This document shows, one piece after another, positions 1-7,686 of a DNA stretch of 19,195 nt. A program made the position numbers and the translations under genes. Under the pieces are notes generated by a model. That model ran no database searches. It worked only from the letters and a program-made list of their open reading frames with translations, and was not told the origin of the DNA. The DNA comes from DATFEN01 sp035691285 (GTDB taxonomy: Bacteria > Acidobacteriota > Vicinamibacteria > Fen-336). The stretch spans positions 1 to 19,195 of the forward strand of contig DASSJI010000085.1 in assembly GCA_035691285.1 (NCBI GenBank). The letters run 5' to 3'. Position 1 is the first letter of the stretch, and every line of letters begins with the position of its first letter.

Positions 1-225
1 CTTGCCCACCTTCTCGCCGATGAAGAGCATGGGGGCCTCGTCCCTCTCCCCCTCGCCGATCACGATCACCCCCTCGATGTCGAGGGTCTCCATCTCCTGG
101 CGCATGGCCTCCACGGCCACCTGGTCGGCGTACTTGCGGTCGCCCTGGCCCATCGTGCGGGCGGCCGCGATGGCGGCCCGCTCCACCACCCTCACGAACT
201 CCATGGACAGGTCGTCACGGTGCAT
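1..225 (-). CDS. glpX: Class II fructose-1,6-bisphosphatase GlpX, N-terminal part (runs off the window)
   Basis: Only the first 75 codons are present and the frame stays open to the window edge. The class II enzyme hydrolyses fructose 1,6-bisphosphate to fructose 6-phosphate in gluconeogenesis, using divalent metal. The N-terminus reads as GlpX throughout: EFVRVVERAAIAAARTMGQGD, then ADQVAVEAMR, then the metal-site segment VIGEGERDEAPML at residues 55-67. D34 and E58 align with E. coli GlpX D33 and E57. The ATG at 225 follows a good Shine-Dalgarno (AAAGGAAG, 7-8 nt upstream). The gene starts 31 nt after the acyl-CoA dehydrogenase stop on the same strand, so it is probably the distal gene of that operon. 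Acyl-CoA breakdown feeding gluconeogenesis would explain the pairing, but that is inference. Confidence 0.9.
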   Translation of the reverse strand, partial: MHRDDLSMEFVRVVERAAIAAARTMGQGDRKYADQVAVEAMRQEMETLDIEGVIVIGEGERDEAPMLFIGEKVGK

Positions 226-256
226 CGCGTCGCTTCCTTTCGGGGGTTAGGGCGGC

Positions 257-1459
257 CTATCTCCTGTACGGCGGCAGCTCGACCCGGCGCGGCCGGTCCT
301 GGCGGAGGCCCAGCGCGTAGTCGGCCTGCATCAGCTTGTGGATCTCGCGCGTGCCCTCGTAGATCACCGCGGCCTTGCAGTTTCGGAAGAAGCGGCCGAC
401 GGGGTACTCGTCGGAGAACCCGTTCCCGCCGTGGATCTGGACCGCGTCGGAGGCCGCGCGCTCGCTGGCCACCGTGGCGAACCACTTGGCCAGCGAGGTC
501 TCCCGGGTGTTGCGCAGGCCCTGGTTCTTCAGCCAGCCCGCGCGCAGCCACAAAAGGCGCGCCGCGTCGTAGTCGGAGACCATCTGGGCGATCATCTCCT
601 TCACGAGCTGGTGCTGGCCGATCGGCACCCCGAACGTCCTGCGCTCCCTGGCGTACTTGACCGACGCGTCGAGGCACGCTCGCACCAGGCCGGTGGCTCC
701 GGCGGCCACGGTATAGCGGCCCTGCTCCAGCGCGAACATGGCGACCCGGAAGCCCTCGCCCTCCTCGCCGACGCGGTTCTCCGCCGGGACCTCGACGTCC
801 TGCATCGAGAAGCCACCGGTGTTGCCGGCCAGGATCCCCCACTTCTCCTTGAGGGTGTACGAGGAGAAGCCCTTCATGGCCCGCTCCACGACGAAGGCCG
901 AGAGCCCGCCGTGGTCGCGGCTCTTCTTCTTCTCGAGGTCGGTCCAGGCGATCACCAGGAAGTTGTCGGCCACGTCCGCGAGGCTGATCCAGACCTTCTC
1001 TCCGTTGAGGACGTAGCGGTCGCCCCTGCGCACGGCGGTGGCCTGGATGCCGACGGCGTCGGACCCGGCGTTGGGCTCGGTGAGGCCGTAGGTCGCGATC
1101 TTCTCGCCCCGGGCCTGCGGGACCACGTAGCGCTTCCGCTGGTCCTCGGTGCCCCAGCACCACAGCGTCATGGTGTTGAGGCCGACGTGGACCGACATGA
1201 TCACGCGCAGGTGCGTGTCGATGTACTCCAGCTCCTCCGAGACGAGGCCCAGGCTCAGGTAGTCCATGCCCGCCCCGCCGTACTCCTCGGGCACGCAGAT
1301 CCCGAGCAGCTGGAGCTCGGCCATCTGGCGCAGGAAGTCGCGCTCGAAGCGGTGCTGGCGGTCCAGGTCGTGGATCTTCGGTCCGACCTCGCGCGCGGCC
1401 CAGTCCCGGACCATGGCTTCGACCGCCCGGTGCTCCTCGCCCAGCTCGAAGGAGACCAC
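257..1459 (-). CDS. Acyl-CoA dehydrogenase
   Basis: FAD-dependent enzyme forming the alpha,beta double bond of an acyl-CoA, with electrons passed to ETF. The fold is full length (400 aa): N-terminal helices, the beta domain with GLTEPNAGSD at 125-134, and the C-terminal helical domain with QIHGGNGF at 341-348. The catalytic base is E368 in YEGT (367-370), the position used by short/medium-chain enzymes. Substrate is not readable; overall it resembles the short-chain, branched and alicyclic acyl-CoA groups. The GTG at 1459 shares its first G with the last base of the upstream hydratase TAG stop and has AAGGA 6 nt before it, implying translational coupling. Another GTG, five codons upstream (1474), lacks a visible ribosome site. 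Confidence 0.97.
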   Translation of the reverse strand: MVSFELGEEHRAVEAMVRDWAAREVGPKIHDLDRQHRFERDFLRQMAELQLLGICVPEEYGGAGMDYLSLGLVSEELEYIDTHLRVIMSVHVGLNTMTLWCWGTEDQRKRYVVPQARGEKIATYGLTEPNAGSDAVGIQATAVRRGDRYVLNGEKVWISLADVADNFLVIAWTDLEKKKSRDHGGLSAFVVERAMKGFSSYTLKEKWGILAGNTGGFSMQDVEVPAENRVGEEGEGFRVAMFALEQGRYTVAAGATGLVRACLDASVKYARERRTFGVPIGQHQLVKEMIAQMVSDYDAARLLWLRAGWLKNQGLRNTRETSLAKWFATVASERAASDAVQIHGGNGFSDEYPVGRFFRNCKAAVIYEGTREIHKLMQADYALGLRQDRPRRVELPPYRR

Positions 1460-2292
1460 TAGCGGTCCTTCCACTGGGGCTTGCGCTTCTCCGTGACGGC
1501 GCGCAGCCCCTCCTCGACGTCCTCGGTGTTCAGGAGCGGGTTCAGGTAGACGTCCTCGGCGTGGCGGACTGCGTCGGCGAGGGTCAGGTCGAGCCCTCCG
1601 GCGATGGCGCGCCGGGCGTACTGGTAGACGGGCGCGCTGCCCTCCTGGAAGCGCTGGATGACCGCGGCCGTCTCGGAGTCGAGCTTCTCGTCGGGAATGG
1701 CCCGGGTGATGAGCCCCACGCGCTCCGCCTCGGCCGCGGTCAGGAGCCCTCCCCCGAGCAGCATCTCGTAGGCGCGCTTGCGGCCCACGAGGCGGGGCAG
1801 CAGCGCGGCGGCCACGGTGTTGAACACGCCCGCCCGTATCTCGGGATGGCCGAACTTCGCGGCCTTCTCCGCCGCCAGCACCATGTCGCAGGCCGCGGCG
1901 ATCACGCTGCCGGCGCCGGTCGCCGGGCCCGCCACCACGGCCAGGGTCGGCTTGTCGAGCTTGCCCAGGTTCTCGACGATGCGCCTGAGGCCCTCGAGCA
2001 TGAGGTAGGCGCGGTCGCCGGTGTGGTCGGGAATCTCGAAGCCCACCGAGAAGTACTTCCCCTGGGCCATGAACACCACGAGCTTGACCGCCCGCTCGTA
2101 CTCGAGGGACTCAAGGGCAGCGCTGATCTCCTCCATCATCTCGATGGAGAGGACGTTGGCGGGGGCCCGGTTCAGCGTCAGCCGCGCGATTCCCGCCGCC
2201 GTGTCGAAGTGGATGTGGTGGTACGTGCGCGCCTCGGGCGCCACTCTCGCGTAGACGTCGAAGTCGTGGGGGTCCTCCTCGAACTCCGCCAT
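1459..2292 (-). CDS. Enoyl-CoA hydratase/isomerase (crotonase) family protein, Dch-like
   Basis: Crotonase-fold protein of 277 aa from the ATG at 2292; a GTG two codons upstream (2298) is possible. GGGGGGT lies just before the start. Oxyanion-hole segments are GKYFSVGFEIPDH (78-90) and GPATGAG (122-128). E151 in GHPEIRAGVF matches rat hydratase Glu164, but the position of Glu144 is V130 (GAGSV instead of GGGCE), so one of the two usual hydratase glutamates is absent. The pattern APANVLSIEMMEEI plus I/V-x-DHT recalls cyclohexa-1,5-diene-1-carbonyl-CoA hydratase (Dch) relatives. No BamA- or BamQ-type partner is present, so a benzoyl-CoA pathway is not supported. It starts 10 nt after the thiolase stop and ends overlapping the acyl-CoA dehydrogenase start. 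It may act as a hydratase, an isomerase or another crotonase; the reaction is open. Confidence 0.92.
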   Translation of the reverse strand: MAEFEEDPHDFDVYARVAPEARTYHHIHFDTAAGIARLTLNRAPANVLSIEMMEEISAALESLEYERAVKLVVFMAQGKYFSVGFEIPDHTGDRAYLMLEGLRRIVENLGKLDKPTLAVVAGPATGAGSVIAAACDMVLAAEKAAKFGHPEIRAGVFNTVAAALLPRLVGRKRAYEMLLGGGLLTAAEAERVGLITRAIPDEKLDSETAAVIQRFQEGSAPVYQYARRAIAGGLDLTLADAVRHAEDVYLNPLLNTEDVEEGLRAVTEKRKPQWKDR

Positions 2293-2302
2293 GGGCACCC
2301 CC

Positions 2303-3484
2303 CTAGTCGATGCGCTCGAAGGCGGCCGCGAGGCCCTGGCCGCCGCTGATGCAGAGCGTCGCGAGGCCGCGGCGCGCCTTGCGCCGCTCCATCTCGTGGA
2401 GCAGCGTGGTCGCGATGCGGGCTCCGCTGGCCCCGATCGGATGGCCGATCGCGATCGCGCCGCCGTTGACGTTGAGCTTCTCGGGGTCGAGGCGCAGCTC
2501 GCGGTCGCAGGCGATCACCTGGGCGGCGAAGGCCTCGTTCACCTCGTAGAGGTCGAAGTCGCCCAGCGTCAGGCTCGTCCGGGCGAGGAGCTTCCGCGTC
2601 GCGGGCACGACCGCGATGCCCATGATGTGCGGATCCACGCCGGCGGCGGCGACGCCCAGCGCCCGGGCCATCGGCTTCACACCCATGTCGTCGGCCGCCT
2701 GGCGCGAGAGGACCAGCATCGTCGACGCCCCGTCCGTGATCCCCGACGAGTTGCCCGCCGTCACGGTGCCTGTCTTCTTGAAGACCGGCAGGAGCTTGGC
2801 GAGGCTCTCCGCGGTCGTGTCGGGCCGCGGATGCTCGTCCTGCTTGAACTCGACCTCGCCCTTCTTGCCCGGAAGCGCGAGGGCGAAGGTTTCGGCCTCG
2901 AAGCGCCCTGCCTGCCACGCCTTCGCGGCCCGCTCCTGACTGCGCAGCGCGAACGCGTCCTGCTCCTCGCGGCCGATGCCGTACTGGTCCGCGAGGCGCT
3001 CCGCCGTCTCGCCCATGATCATGTCCGACAGCGGGCACAGCAGGCCGTCGTGGTACATCGCGTCCACGACCTGCTGCTCGCCCATGCGGTAGCCCCAGCG
3101 CGCGCCCAGGAGCAGGTAGGGCACGCGGCTCATGCTCTCGAAGCCGCCGGCGAGGACCACGTCCGCGTCGCCGTCCCGCACGGCCCGGTACGCGTAGTCG
3201 ACGGCCTTGAGGCCGCTGCCGCAGGCCATGTTCACGGTGAAGGCCGGCACCTCCTGCGGGATGCCCGCCCGCCAGGCGACCTGGCGGGCCACGTTCGGCC
3301 CGTTTCCGGCCTGCCGCGCGCACCCGATCGCGACCTCGTCGACCTCGTCGGGCTTGACGCCCGTGCGCCGCAGCGTCTCCTTCGCGGACGCCGCGGCCAG
3401 CTGCGCCCCGCTCGTTCCGGCCAGCGCTCCGCCGAACTTGCCGATGGGCGTGCGACAAGCCCCGGCGATCACCACTTCCCTCAT
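2303..3484 (-). CDS. Acetyl-CoA C-acyltransferase (thiolase)
   Basis: Thiolase cleaving 3-ketoacyl-CoA with CoA, or condensing two acyl-CoAs. It is 393 aa, the usual length. Catalytic residues fall at canonical positions: nucleophile C88 in NMACGSG, H348 in GHPIGASG and C378 in LCISGGQG. The N-terminus MREVVIAGACRTPIGKF fixes the ATG at 3484; the frame extends 26 codons further upstream but that part lies in the preceding gene and is not thiolase-like. The start is 13 nt after the SAM adenosyltransferase stop. There is no clear Shine-Dalgarno, but a TATGAT box with an extended-minus-10 TG lies 12 nt upstream, so an internal promoter is likely. Degradative and biosynthetic thiolases cannot be separated by eye; the neighbours favour degradation. 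Confidence 0.98.
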   Translation of the reverse strand: MREVVIAGACRTPIGKFGGALAGTSGAQLAAASAKETLRRTGVKPDEVDEVAIGCARQAGNGPNVARQVAWRAGIPQEVPAFTVNMACGSGLKAVDYAYRAVRDGDADVVLAGGFESMSRVPYLLLGARWGYRMGEQQVVDAMYHDGLLCPLSDMIMGETAERLADQYGIGREEQDAFALRSQERAAKAWQAGRFEAETFALALPGKKGEVEFKQDEHPRPDTTAESLAKLLPVFKKTGTVTAGNSSGITDGASTMLVLSRQAADDMGVKPMARALGVAAAGVDPHIMGIAVVPATRKLLARTSLTLGDFDLYEVNEAFAAQVIACDRELRLDPEKLNVNGGAIAIGHPIGASGARIATTLLHEMERRKARRGLATLCISGGQGLAAAFERID

Positions 3485-3496
3485 GCCGGACCGCGG

Positions 3497-3505
3497 ATCA
3501 TAGCA
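3497..3505 (-). promoter_or_regulatory. Putative extended -10 promoter of the thiolase gene
   Basis: On the minus strand the sequence reads TGCTATGAT, a match to TGnTATAAT. The TGA inside it is the stop codon of the upstream SAM adenosyltransferase gene. Initiation about 7 nt downstream would leave a leader of only about 6 nt before the thiolase ATG at 3484. No -35 is evident. Prediction from sequence only. Confidence 0.5.
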
Positions 3506-4316
3506 CACGGCTTTCGGCGCGCCGGACCCGCACCGGCGCGCCCAGCGAGGCGCCGAGGACACGCGCGGCGCTGCCCCGATTCACGGCGACCTCGAGCCGG
3601 CGGCTGCTGCCGACGAGGGCGCACGCCTCGCCCTCCGCCACCTCGGCGTAGGTGCGCACCAGGGGGAGCACGGCGCCCTCGACGACGACCACGAGCTCGG
3701 TGGGATCGCCGCCGACCGTGGCCAGCATCGCGTCGAGGTCCGCCCGCGTGATGCTGCTCGAGAGGTTGCCGAAGCGGTCCGCGTGGATGACCTCGCCTTC
3801 CCAGTCGCCGTCCTCGAGGCGGCGCGGGCGCTTGACGTCGAACACCACCGGATCGGGGATCCTGGGCCCGGTTTCCTCGAGAGGCAGGCCGTTGGCGAGG
3901 CGGGCCGCCACGGGGCCGAAGACGTCGCGGGCGTGGAAGGTGGGCGACACCTCGTGGCGGAAGAGGCCGGCGTTGGTGATGGCGTGGACCCGGGCGTCGG
4001 GGTGCGCCGCGAGCACCAGGGTGAAGATCCCGTTGTCCGGTCCCACGAAGAAGTACCCGCCCGCCGCGAGGGCCAGCTCGCGGCGGTCACCGCCCACGCC
4101 GGGATCGACCACGGCGACGAACGCGGCGCCGGCCGGGAAGGCGCGGTACGCGGCCTCGAGAGCGTACGCGCCGGCGCCGACGTCGTGGGGCGGCAGGTCG
4201 TGGACCACGTCGACGACCGTGGCCTCGGGCGCGGCGGCGAGCACGGCGCCCTTGAGGGCGCCCACGTAGTGGTCGCGGCTCCCGAAGTCCGTCAGCAGGG
4301 CGACGATCGGGCGCAT
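3498..4316 (-). CDS. SAM hydroxide adenosyltransferase (DUF62, SAM chlorinase/fluorinase superfamily)
   Basis: Relatives in this family hydrolyse S-adenosylmethionine to adenosine and methionine. The 272-aa length is typical. The N-terminus has PIVALLTDFGSRDHYVG, with D10 in the SAM ribose-binding TDFG motif. The Asp-Arg-His triad of the hydrolase-type enzymes is present: D71 in VVDPGVG, R78 in GDRR and H128 in FHARDVFGP. VGPDNGIFT (91-99) and the C-terminal-domain motif DRFGNL are also present. No halogenase-specific feature is seen, so water/hydroxide is the expected nucleophile. It heads the minus-strand run with thiolase, crotonase and acyl-CoA dehydrogenase; the reason for the linkage is unclear. 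Start is ATG at 4316, about 9 nt after a -10-like box shared with the divergent desulfurase gene. Confidence 0.95.
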   Translation of the reverse strand: MRPIVALLTDFGSRDHYVGALKGAVLAAAPEATVVDVVHDLPPHDVGAGAYALEAAYRAFPAGAAFVAVVDPGVGGDRRELALAAGGYFFVGPDNGIFTLVLAAHPDARVHAITNAGLFRHEVSPTFHARDVFGPVAARLANGLPLEETGPRIPDPVVFDVKRPRRLEDGDWEGEVIHADRFGNLSSSITRADLDAMLATVGGDPTELVVVVEGAVLPLVRTYAEVAEGEACALVGSSRRLEVAVNRGSAARVLGASLGAPVRVRRAESRVL

Positions 4317-4325
4317 CAGGCGCGC

Positions 4326-4335
4326 ATTCTAGAAT
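4326..4335. promoter_or_regulatory. Palindromic bidirectional -10 element between divergent genes
   Basis: The 25-bp gap between the SAM adenosyltransferase start (4316, minus) and the desulfurase start (4342, plus) contains the perfect palindrome ATTCTAGAAT. It gives TAGAAT on both strands: 4330-4335 plus and 4326-4331 minus. Standard spacing puts the plus transcript start at about 4342 (leaderless) and the minus start about 3-4 nt before its ATG. No -35 hexamer is evident. Inferred from sequence alone. Confidence 0.5.
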
Positions 4336-4341
4336 GGTGGC

Positions 4342-5478
4342 GTGCATCGCATCTACCTGGACCACAACGCCACGACGCCCCTGGACCCCCGCGTCCTCGA
4401 GGCGATGCTCGTGGCGCTGCGGGACGACTTCGGCAACCCGTCGAGCCTCCACCTCTACGGCCAGCGCGCCCGCGCGGCCCTCGAGGATGCGCGAGCCGAG
4501 GTGGCGGCCCTCCTCGGGGCCGGGGCGGACGAGATCGTGTTCACGGGCAGCGGCACCGAGGCGGACAACCTGGCGCTGCGGGGGCTCGCCCTCGCCAGCC
4601 ACGAGCCGCGCCGCAAGATCGTCCACACCGGCATCGAGCACCACGCCGTCCTGAACACGGCGAAGGCCCTGGCGGCCGAGGGCCTGCCCGTCGAGGCAGC
4701 GCGCGCGAGGGAGGACGGCGTCGTCGACCTCGACGACCTCGCCGCCCGCGTCGACGCCCGGACGGCCGTCGTCGCGGTGATGCTGGCGAACAACGAGACC
4801 GGTGTCGTGCAGCCGATCGCCGAGGCCGTCCGGATCGCCCGGGACCAAGGCGCCTGCGTCCACTGCGACGCGGTGCAGGCCGCGGGCAAGCTGCCCCTCG
4901 ACGTGCGCGCCCTGGGCGTCGACACGCTGGCGCTCTCGGCGCACAAGCTCTACGGTCCCAAGGGTATCGGCGCACTCTGGGTCAGGCGCGGCCTCAAGCT
5001 CAAGGCCCTGGTGCACGGCGGCTCCCAGGAGCGCAACCGCCGAGCCGGAACCGAGAACGTGGCGGGAATCGTCGGCTTCGGCTGCGCGGCCTCCATTGCG
5101 AGGAGCGAGCTCGGCGCGACGGGCGCGCGGCTCGCCGCGCTGCGCGACGAGCTGGAGGCGCGCCTCCTCGCGATCCCCGGAGCGCGCGTCAACGGCACGG
5201 GGCCGCGCGTTCCGAACACCACCAACGTCTCCTTCGACGGCTGCGAGGCCGAGAGCCTGCTGCTCGCCCTCGACCTCTCCGGGGTGGCGGTCTCGACCGG
5301 CGCCGCCTGCGCCGCCGGAGCGATCGAGCCCTCCCACGTGCTGCGCGCCATGGGGCTGCCGCTCTCCCGCGTGCAGGCCTCGCTGCGCTTCTCGCTCGGG
5401 CGCGGGACCACCGCCGACGAAGTCGAGCGCGCGGCGGCCCTGGTGGCCGAGGCGGTGACGCGTCAGCGCCGGCGCTAG
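4342..5478 (+). CDS. Cysteine desulfurase, NifS/IscS family (group I)
   Basis: PLP enzyme converting L-cysteine to L-alanine and giving a persulfide for Fe-S clusters and thiolated cofactors. It is 378 aa, near the usual length. The N-terminus IYLDHNATTPLDP is diagnostic. H100 lies in GIEHHAV, D176 in HCDAVQA, PLP lysine K202 in SAHKLYGPKG and catalytic C323 in STGAACAAGAIEPSHVL, on the long group I active-site loop. IscS and NifS cannot be separated by eye. No iscU, iscA or nif gene adjoins it. Sulfur-consuming lipA and mnmA are in the window but not in this unit. The start is a GTG at 4342 with no Shine-Dalgarno, right at the predicted transcript start. Confidence 0.96.
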   Translation: MHRIYLDHNATTPLDPRVLEAMLVALRDDFGNPSSLHLYGQRARAALEDARAEVAALLGAGADEIVFTGSGTEADNLALRGLALASHEPRRKIVHTGIEHHAVLNTAKALAAEGLPVEAARAREDGVVDLDDLAARVDARTAVVAVMLANNETGVVQPIAEAVRIARDQGACVHCDAVQAAGKLPLDVRALGVDTLALSAHKLYGPKGIGALWVRRGLKLKALVHGGSQERNRRAGTENVAGIVGFGCAASIARSELGATGARLAALRDELEARLLAIPGARVNGTGPRVPNTTNVSFDGCEAESLLLALDLSGVAVSTGAACAAGAIEPSHVLRAMGLPLSRVQASLRFSLGRGTTADEVERAAALVAEAVTRQRRR

Positions 5479-5481
5479 AAT
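5476..5481 (+). promoter_or_regulatory. -10-like box overlapping the desulfurase stop codon
   Basis: TAGAAT here contains the TAG stop of the cysteine desulfurase and lies 9 nt before the GTG start of the DUF5916 gene. Initiation would fall at about 5488, giving a roughly 3-nt leader. A partial -35 (GTGACG, 5455-5460) is only 15 nt away, shorter than ideal. Cotranscription with the upstream gene is equally possible. Confidence 0.35.
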
Positions 5482-5490
5482 CCCGCGCTT

Positions 5491-7686
5491 GTGAGAGCAG
5501 CCACGCGCCAGGCGATCGTCGCTCTCGGTCTCCTCACGTGCGTCGCTCCGTCCGCGGCGTCGCCGACGCCCGAAGCGCCGCCCGTGGCCAGCGCCGCGGC
5601 GATCGAGGCCCCGCCCGTCGTGGACGGCGACGTGCTGGGGGACCCGGCGTGGCAGCAGGCGGCGGCCCTCGCCGACTTCTGGCAGACGACGCCCGACGCG
5701 GGCGCTCCAGCCTCCGAGCGCACCGAGGTGCGGGTCGTCTACACGAGGGAGACGCTCTACTTCGGCGTCGTCTGCTACGACCGCGAGCCCTCGCGCATCG
5801 TGGTGAACGAGAGCCGGAGGGACTCCCCCCTCGAGGAAACCGACAGCTTCCGCATCGTCCTCGACACCTACCGCGACCGCCAGAACGGCTTCGTCTTCGG
5901 CACGAACCCCACCGGCCTCGAATACGACGGCCAGGTCACCGGCGAGGGCGAGAGCGCCGACGCGCTGGGCTCGTCCCTGGGCGGCTTCAACCTCAACTGG
6001 GACGGCTCGTGGCGGGTCAAGACGCGCGTCGGCGAGTTCGGCTGGAGCGCGGAGTTCGCGATCCCGTTCCGGACGCTGCGCTACGCGGGCGGCAACCCCC
6101 AGACCTGGGGCCTCAACCTCGAGCGCACCATCAGGCGCCGGAACGAGACCGCGTACTGGGCTCCCCTGTCCCGGCAGTACACGCTGTTCCGCATCTCGTC
6201 GGCGGGCGCTCTCGACGGGCTCCGCGTGCCGCACCGGAGGCTCCTCCAGGCGGTTCCCTACGTGCTGGCCGAGGGATCGCGGAACTACGCCGCCTCCGGA
6301 GCGCTCGAGAGCCACGGCGACGCGGGCGGCGAGGTCAAGTTCGGCGCCACTCCGAGCCTCACTCTCGACCTCACGATGAACACGGATTTCGCCCAGGTGG
6401 AGGCCGACGAGCAGCAGATCAACCTCGACCGCTTCAACCTCTTCTACCCCGAGAAGCGTCCCTTCTTCCTCGAGAACGCCGGCTTCTTCGCCGTGGGGAG
6501 CCCCGGCGAGACCGAGCTGTTCTTCAGCCGTCGCATCGGCCTCGGGCCTGAGGGCGAGGTGATCCCCATCCTGGCGGGGGCGCGCCTGTCGGGGAAGGCG
6601 GGCCGCGTGAACCTGGGCGTACTCGACATGCAGACGCGCGGCGTGGCCGGGGCGCCCGCCGCGAACTTCGCCGTGGCGCGGGCCTTCCACGAGCTTCCGA
6701 ACCGCTCGGGCGTGGGCGCGGTCTTCACCAACCGCCAGGCCACCGAGGGCGAGACGAGCCTCGACTGGGGTCGCACCTTCGGGCTGGACGGGCGGGCCGG
6801 GCTCGGCCCTCACGTCGACCTGGTCGCGTGGGCCGCGGGAACCCGGACGCCGGGCGCCACGGGATCGGAGCACGCGGCGCACGTCTCCGCCACCTGGAAG
6901 ACGCCGGGCTGGGAGATCTTCGGCAAGTACACGGACGTCGGCGTGGGCTTCGACCCCCAGGTCGGCTTCCAGCTGCGAAGCGGTTACAGGAGGCCCGAGT
7001 TCCTCGTCTTCCGCACGCTCCGCTTCACCTCGGGGGCGCTCCTCGAGGCGCGACCCCACGTCGCCTACGACGGGCACTGGAAGCCCGACGGCTTCCAGGA
7101 GTCGGGCTTCCTCCACGTGGACAACCACCTCGAGTGGCGCGGCGGCTGGGAGCTGCACACCGGCTTCAACGTGGTGCGCGAGGGCCTGCTCGAGCCCTTC
7201 GAGATCTACCCCGGGATCGTCGTGCCGCCCGGCACCTACGACAACGTCGAGGGGCAGCTCGTCGGGATCACCAATCAGGGCGCTCCGCTGAGCCTCGAGA
7301 CGCGCCTCACCGCCGGCGGGTTCTTCGACGGCAGCCGCGTCTCCGCCACCTCGACGGCGCGCGGGCGCATCGGCGATCGCTTCAACGCCTACGTGGACTG
7401 GACGCGCAACGACGTCTCGCTCACGGCGGGCCGCTTCGTGACGGACCTGGTGCGGGCGCGGCTGTCCTACTCCTTCACGACGCGGGTCTACGTGCAGGCC
7501 CTCGTCCAGTACAACAGCCGCGAATCCAACTGGTCCACGAACCTGCGCCTCGGCCTGCTGCAGACGGCCAACACCGGGCTGTTCCTCGTCTACAACGAGA
7601 ACCGCGATACCGAGCGCGGCGGCATCGGTCCCCGCGACCGCAGCCTCACGCTGAAGCTCAGCCGCCTGCTCGACCTGCTGCGGTAG
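5491..7686 (+). CDS. CBM9-like/DUF5916 outer-membrane beta-barrel protein
   Basis: A 731-aa exported protein. Residues 1-24 are a signal peptide (basic start, hydrophobic IVALGLLTCVAPSAASP). Residues about 37-230 form a carbohydrate-binding-module-9-like beta-sandwich beginning APPVVDGDVLGDPAWQQA, with the family segments ETDSFRIVLDTYRDRQNGFVF and EFGWSAEFAIPFRTLRY. The rest is DUF5916, with DFAQVEADEQQINLDRF, YPEKRPFFLENAGFF and FFSRRIGL, followed by alternating strands typical of an outer-membrane barrel. DUF5916 proteins have no proven function; envelope transport or a binding role linked to sugars or peptides has been assumed. The C-terminus ends LLDLLR without the common terminal aromatic residue. 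The start is GTG, 12 nt after the desulfurase stop. Confidence 0.9.
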   Translation: MRAATRQAIVALGLLTCVAPSAASPTPEAPPVASAAAIEAPPVVDGDVLGDPAWQQAAALADFWQTTPDAGAPASERTEVRVVYTRETLYFGVVCYDREPSRIVVNESRRDSPLEETDSFRIVLDTYRDRQNGFVFGTNPTGLEYDGQVTGEGESADALGSSLGGFNLNWDGSWRVKTRVGEFGWSAEFAIPFRTLRYAGGNPQTWGLNLERTIRRRNETAYWAPLSRQYTLFRISSAGALDGLRVPHRRLLQAVPYVLAEGSRNYAASGALESHGDAGGEVKFGATPSLTLDLTMNTDFAQVEADEQQINLDRFNLFYPEKRPFFLENAGFFAVGSPGETELFFSRRIGLGPEGEVIPILAGARLSGKAGRVNLGVLDMQTRGVAGAPAANFAVARAFHELPNRSGVGAVFTNRQATEGETSLDWGRTFGLDGRAGLGPHVDLVAWAAGTRTPGATGSEHAAHVSATWKTPGWEIFGKYTDVGVGFDPQVGFQLRSGYRRPEFLVFRTLRFTSGALLEARPHVAYDGHWKPDGFQESGFLHVDNHLEWRGGWELHTGFNVVREGLLEPFEIYPGIVVPPGTYDNVEGQLVGITNQGAPLSLETRLTAGGFFDGSRVSATSTARGRIGDRFNAYVDWTRNDVSLTAGRFVTDLVRARLSYSFTTRVYVQALVQYNSRESNWSTNLRLGLLQTANTGLFLVYNENRDTERGGIGPRDRSLTLKLSRLLDLLR

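Noticed and set aside
1459..2298. A benzoyl-CoA degradation module, suggested by the Dch-like pattern
   Set aside because: No BamA-type hydrolase, BamQ-type dehydrogenase or benzoyl-CoA reductase gene is present, and one catalytic glutamate is missing, so the pathway is not supported.
3498..4316. A fluorinase or chlorinase
   Set aside because: The sequence has the Asp-Arg-His triad of the common SAM hydrolases and no halogenase-specific segment was recognised.
3783..6551. A 922-codon open frame on the plus strand
   Set aside because: It covers the SAM adenosyltransferase antisense and the desulfurase and DUF5916 genes in the wrong frame. Its Arg/Gly/Pro/Ala-rich product has no conserved motif.
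4087..7158. A 1023-codon open frame on the minus strand
   Set aside because: It runs antisense to the well-supported cysteine desulfurase and DUF5916 genes, has no recognisable domain, and its composition (Ala, Arg, Glu, Val, Gly) is typical of GC-rich shadow frames.
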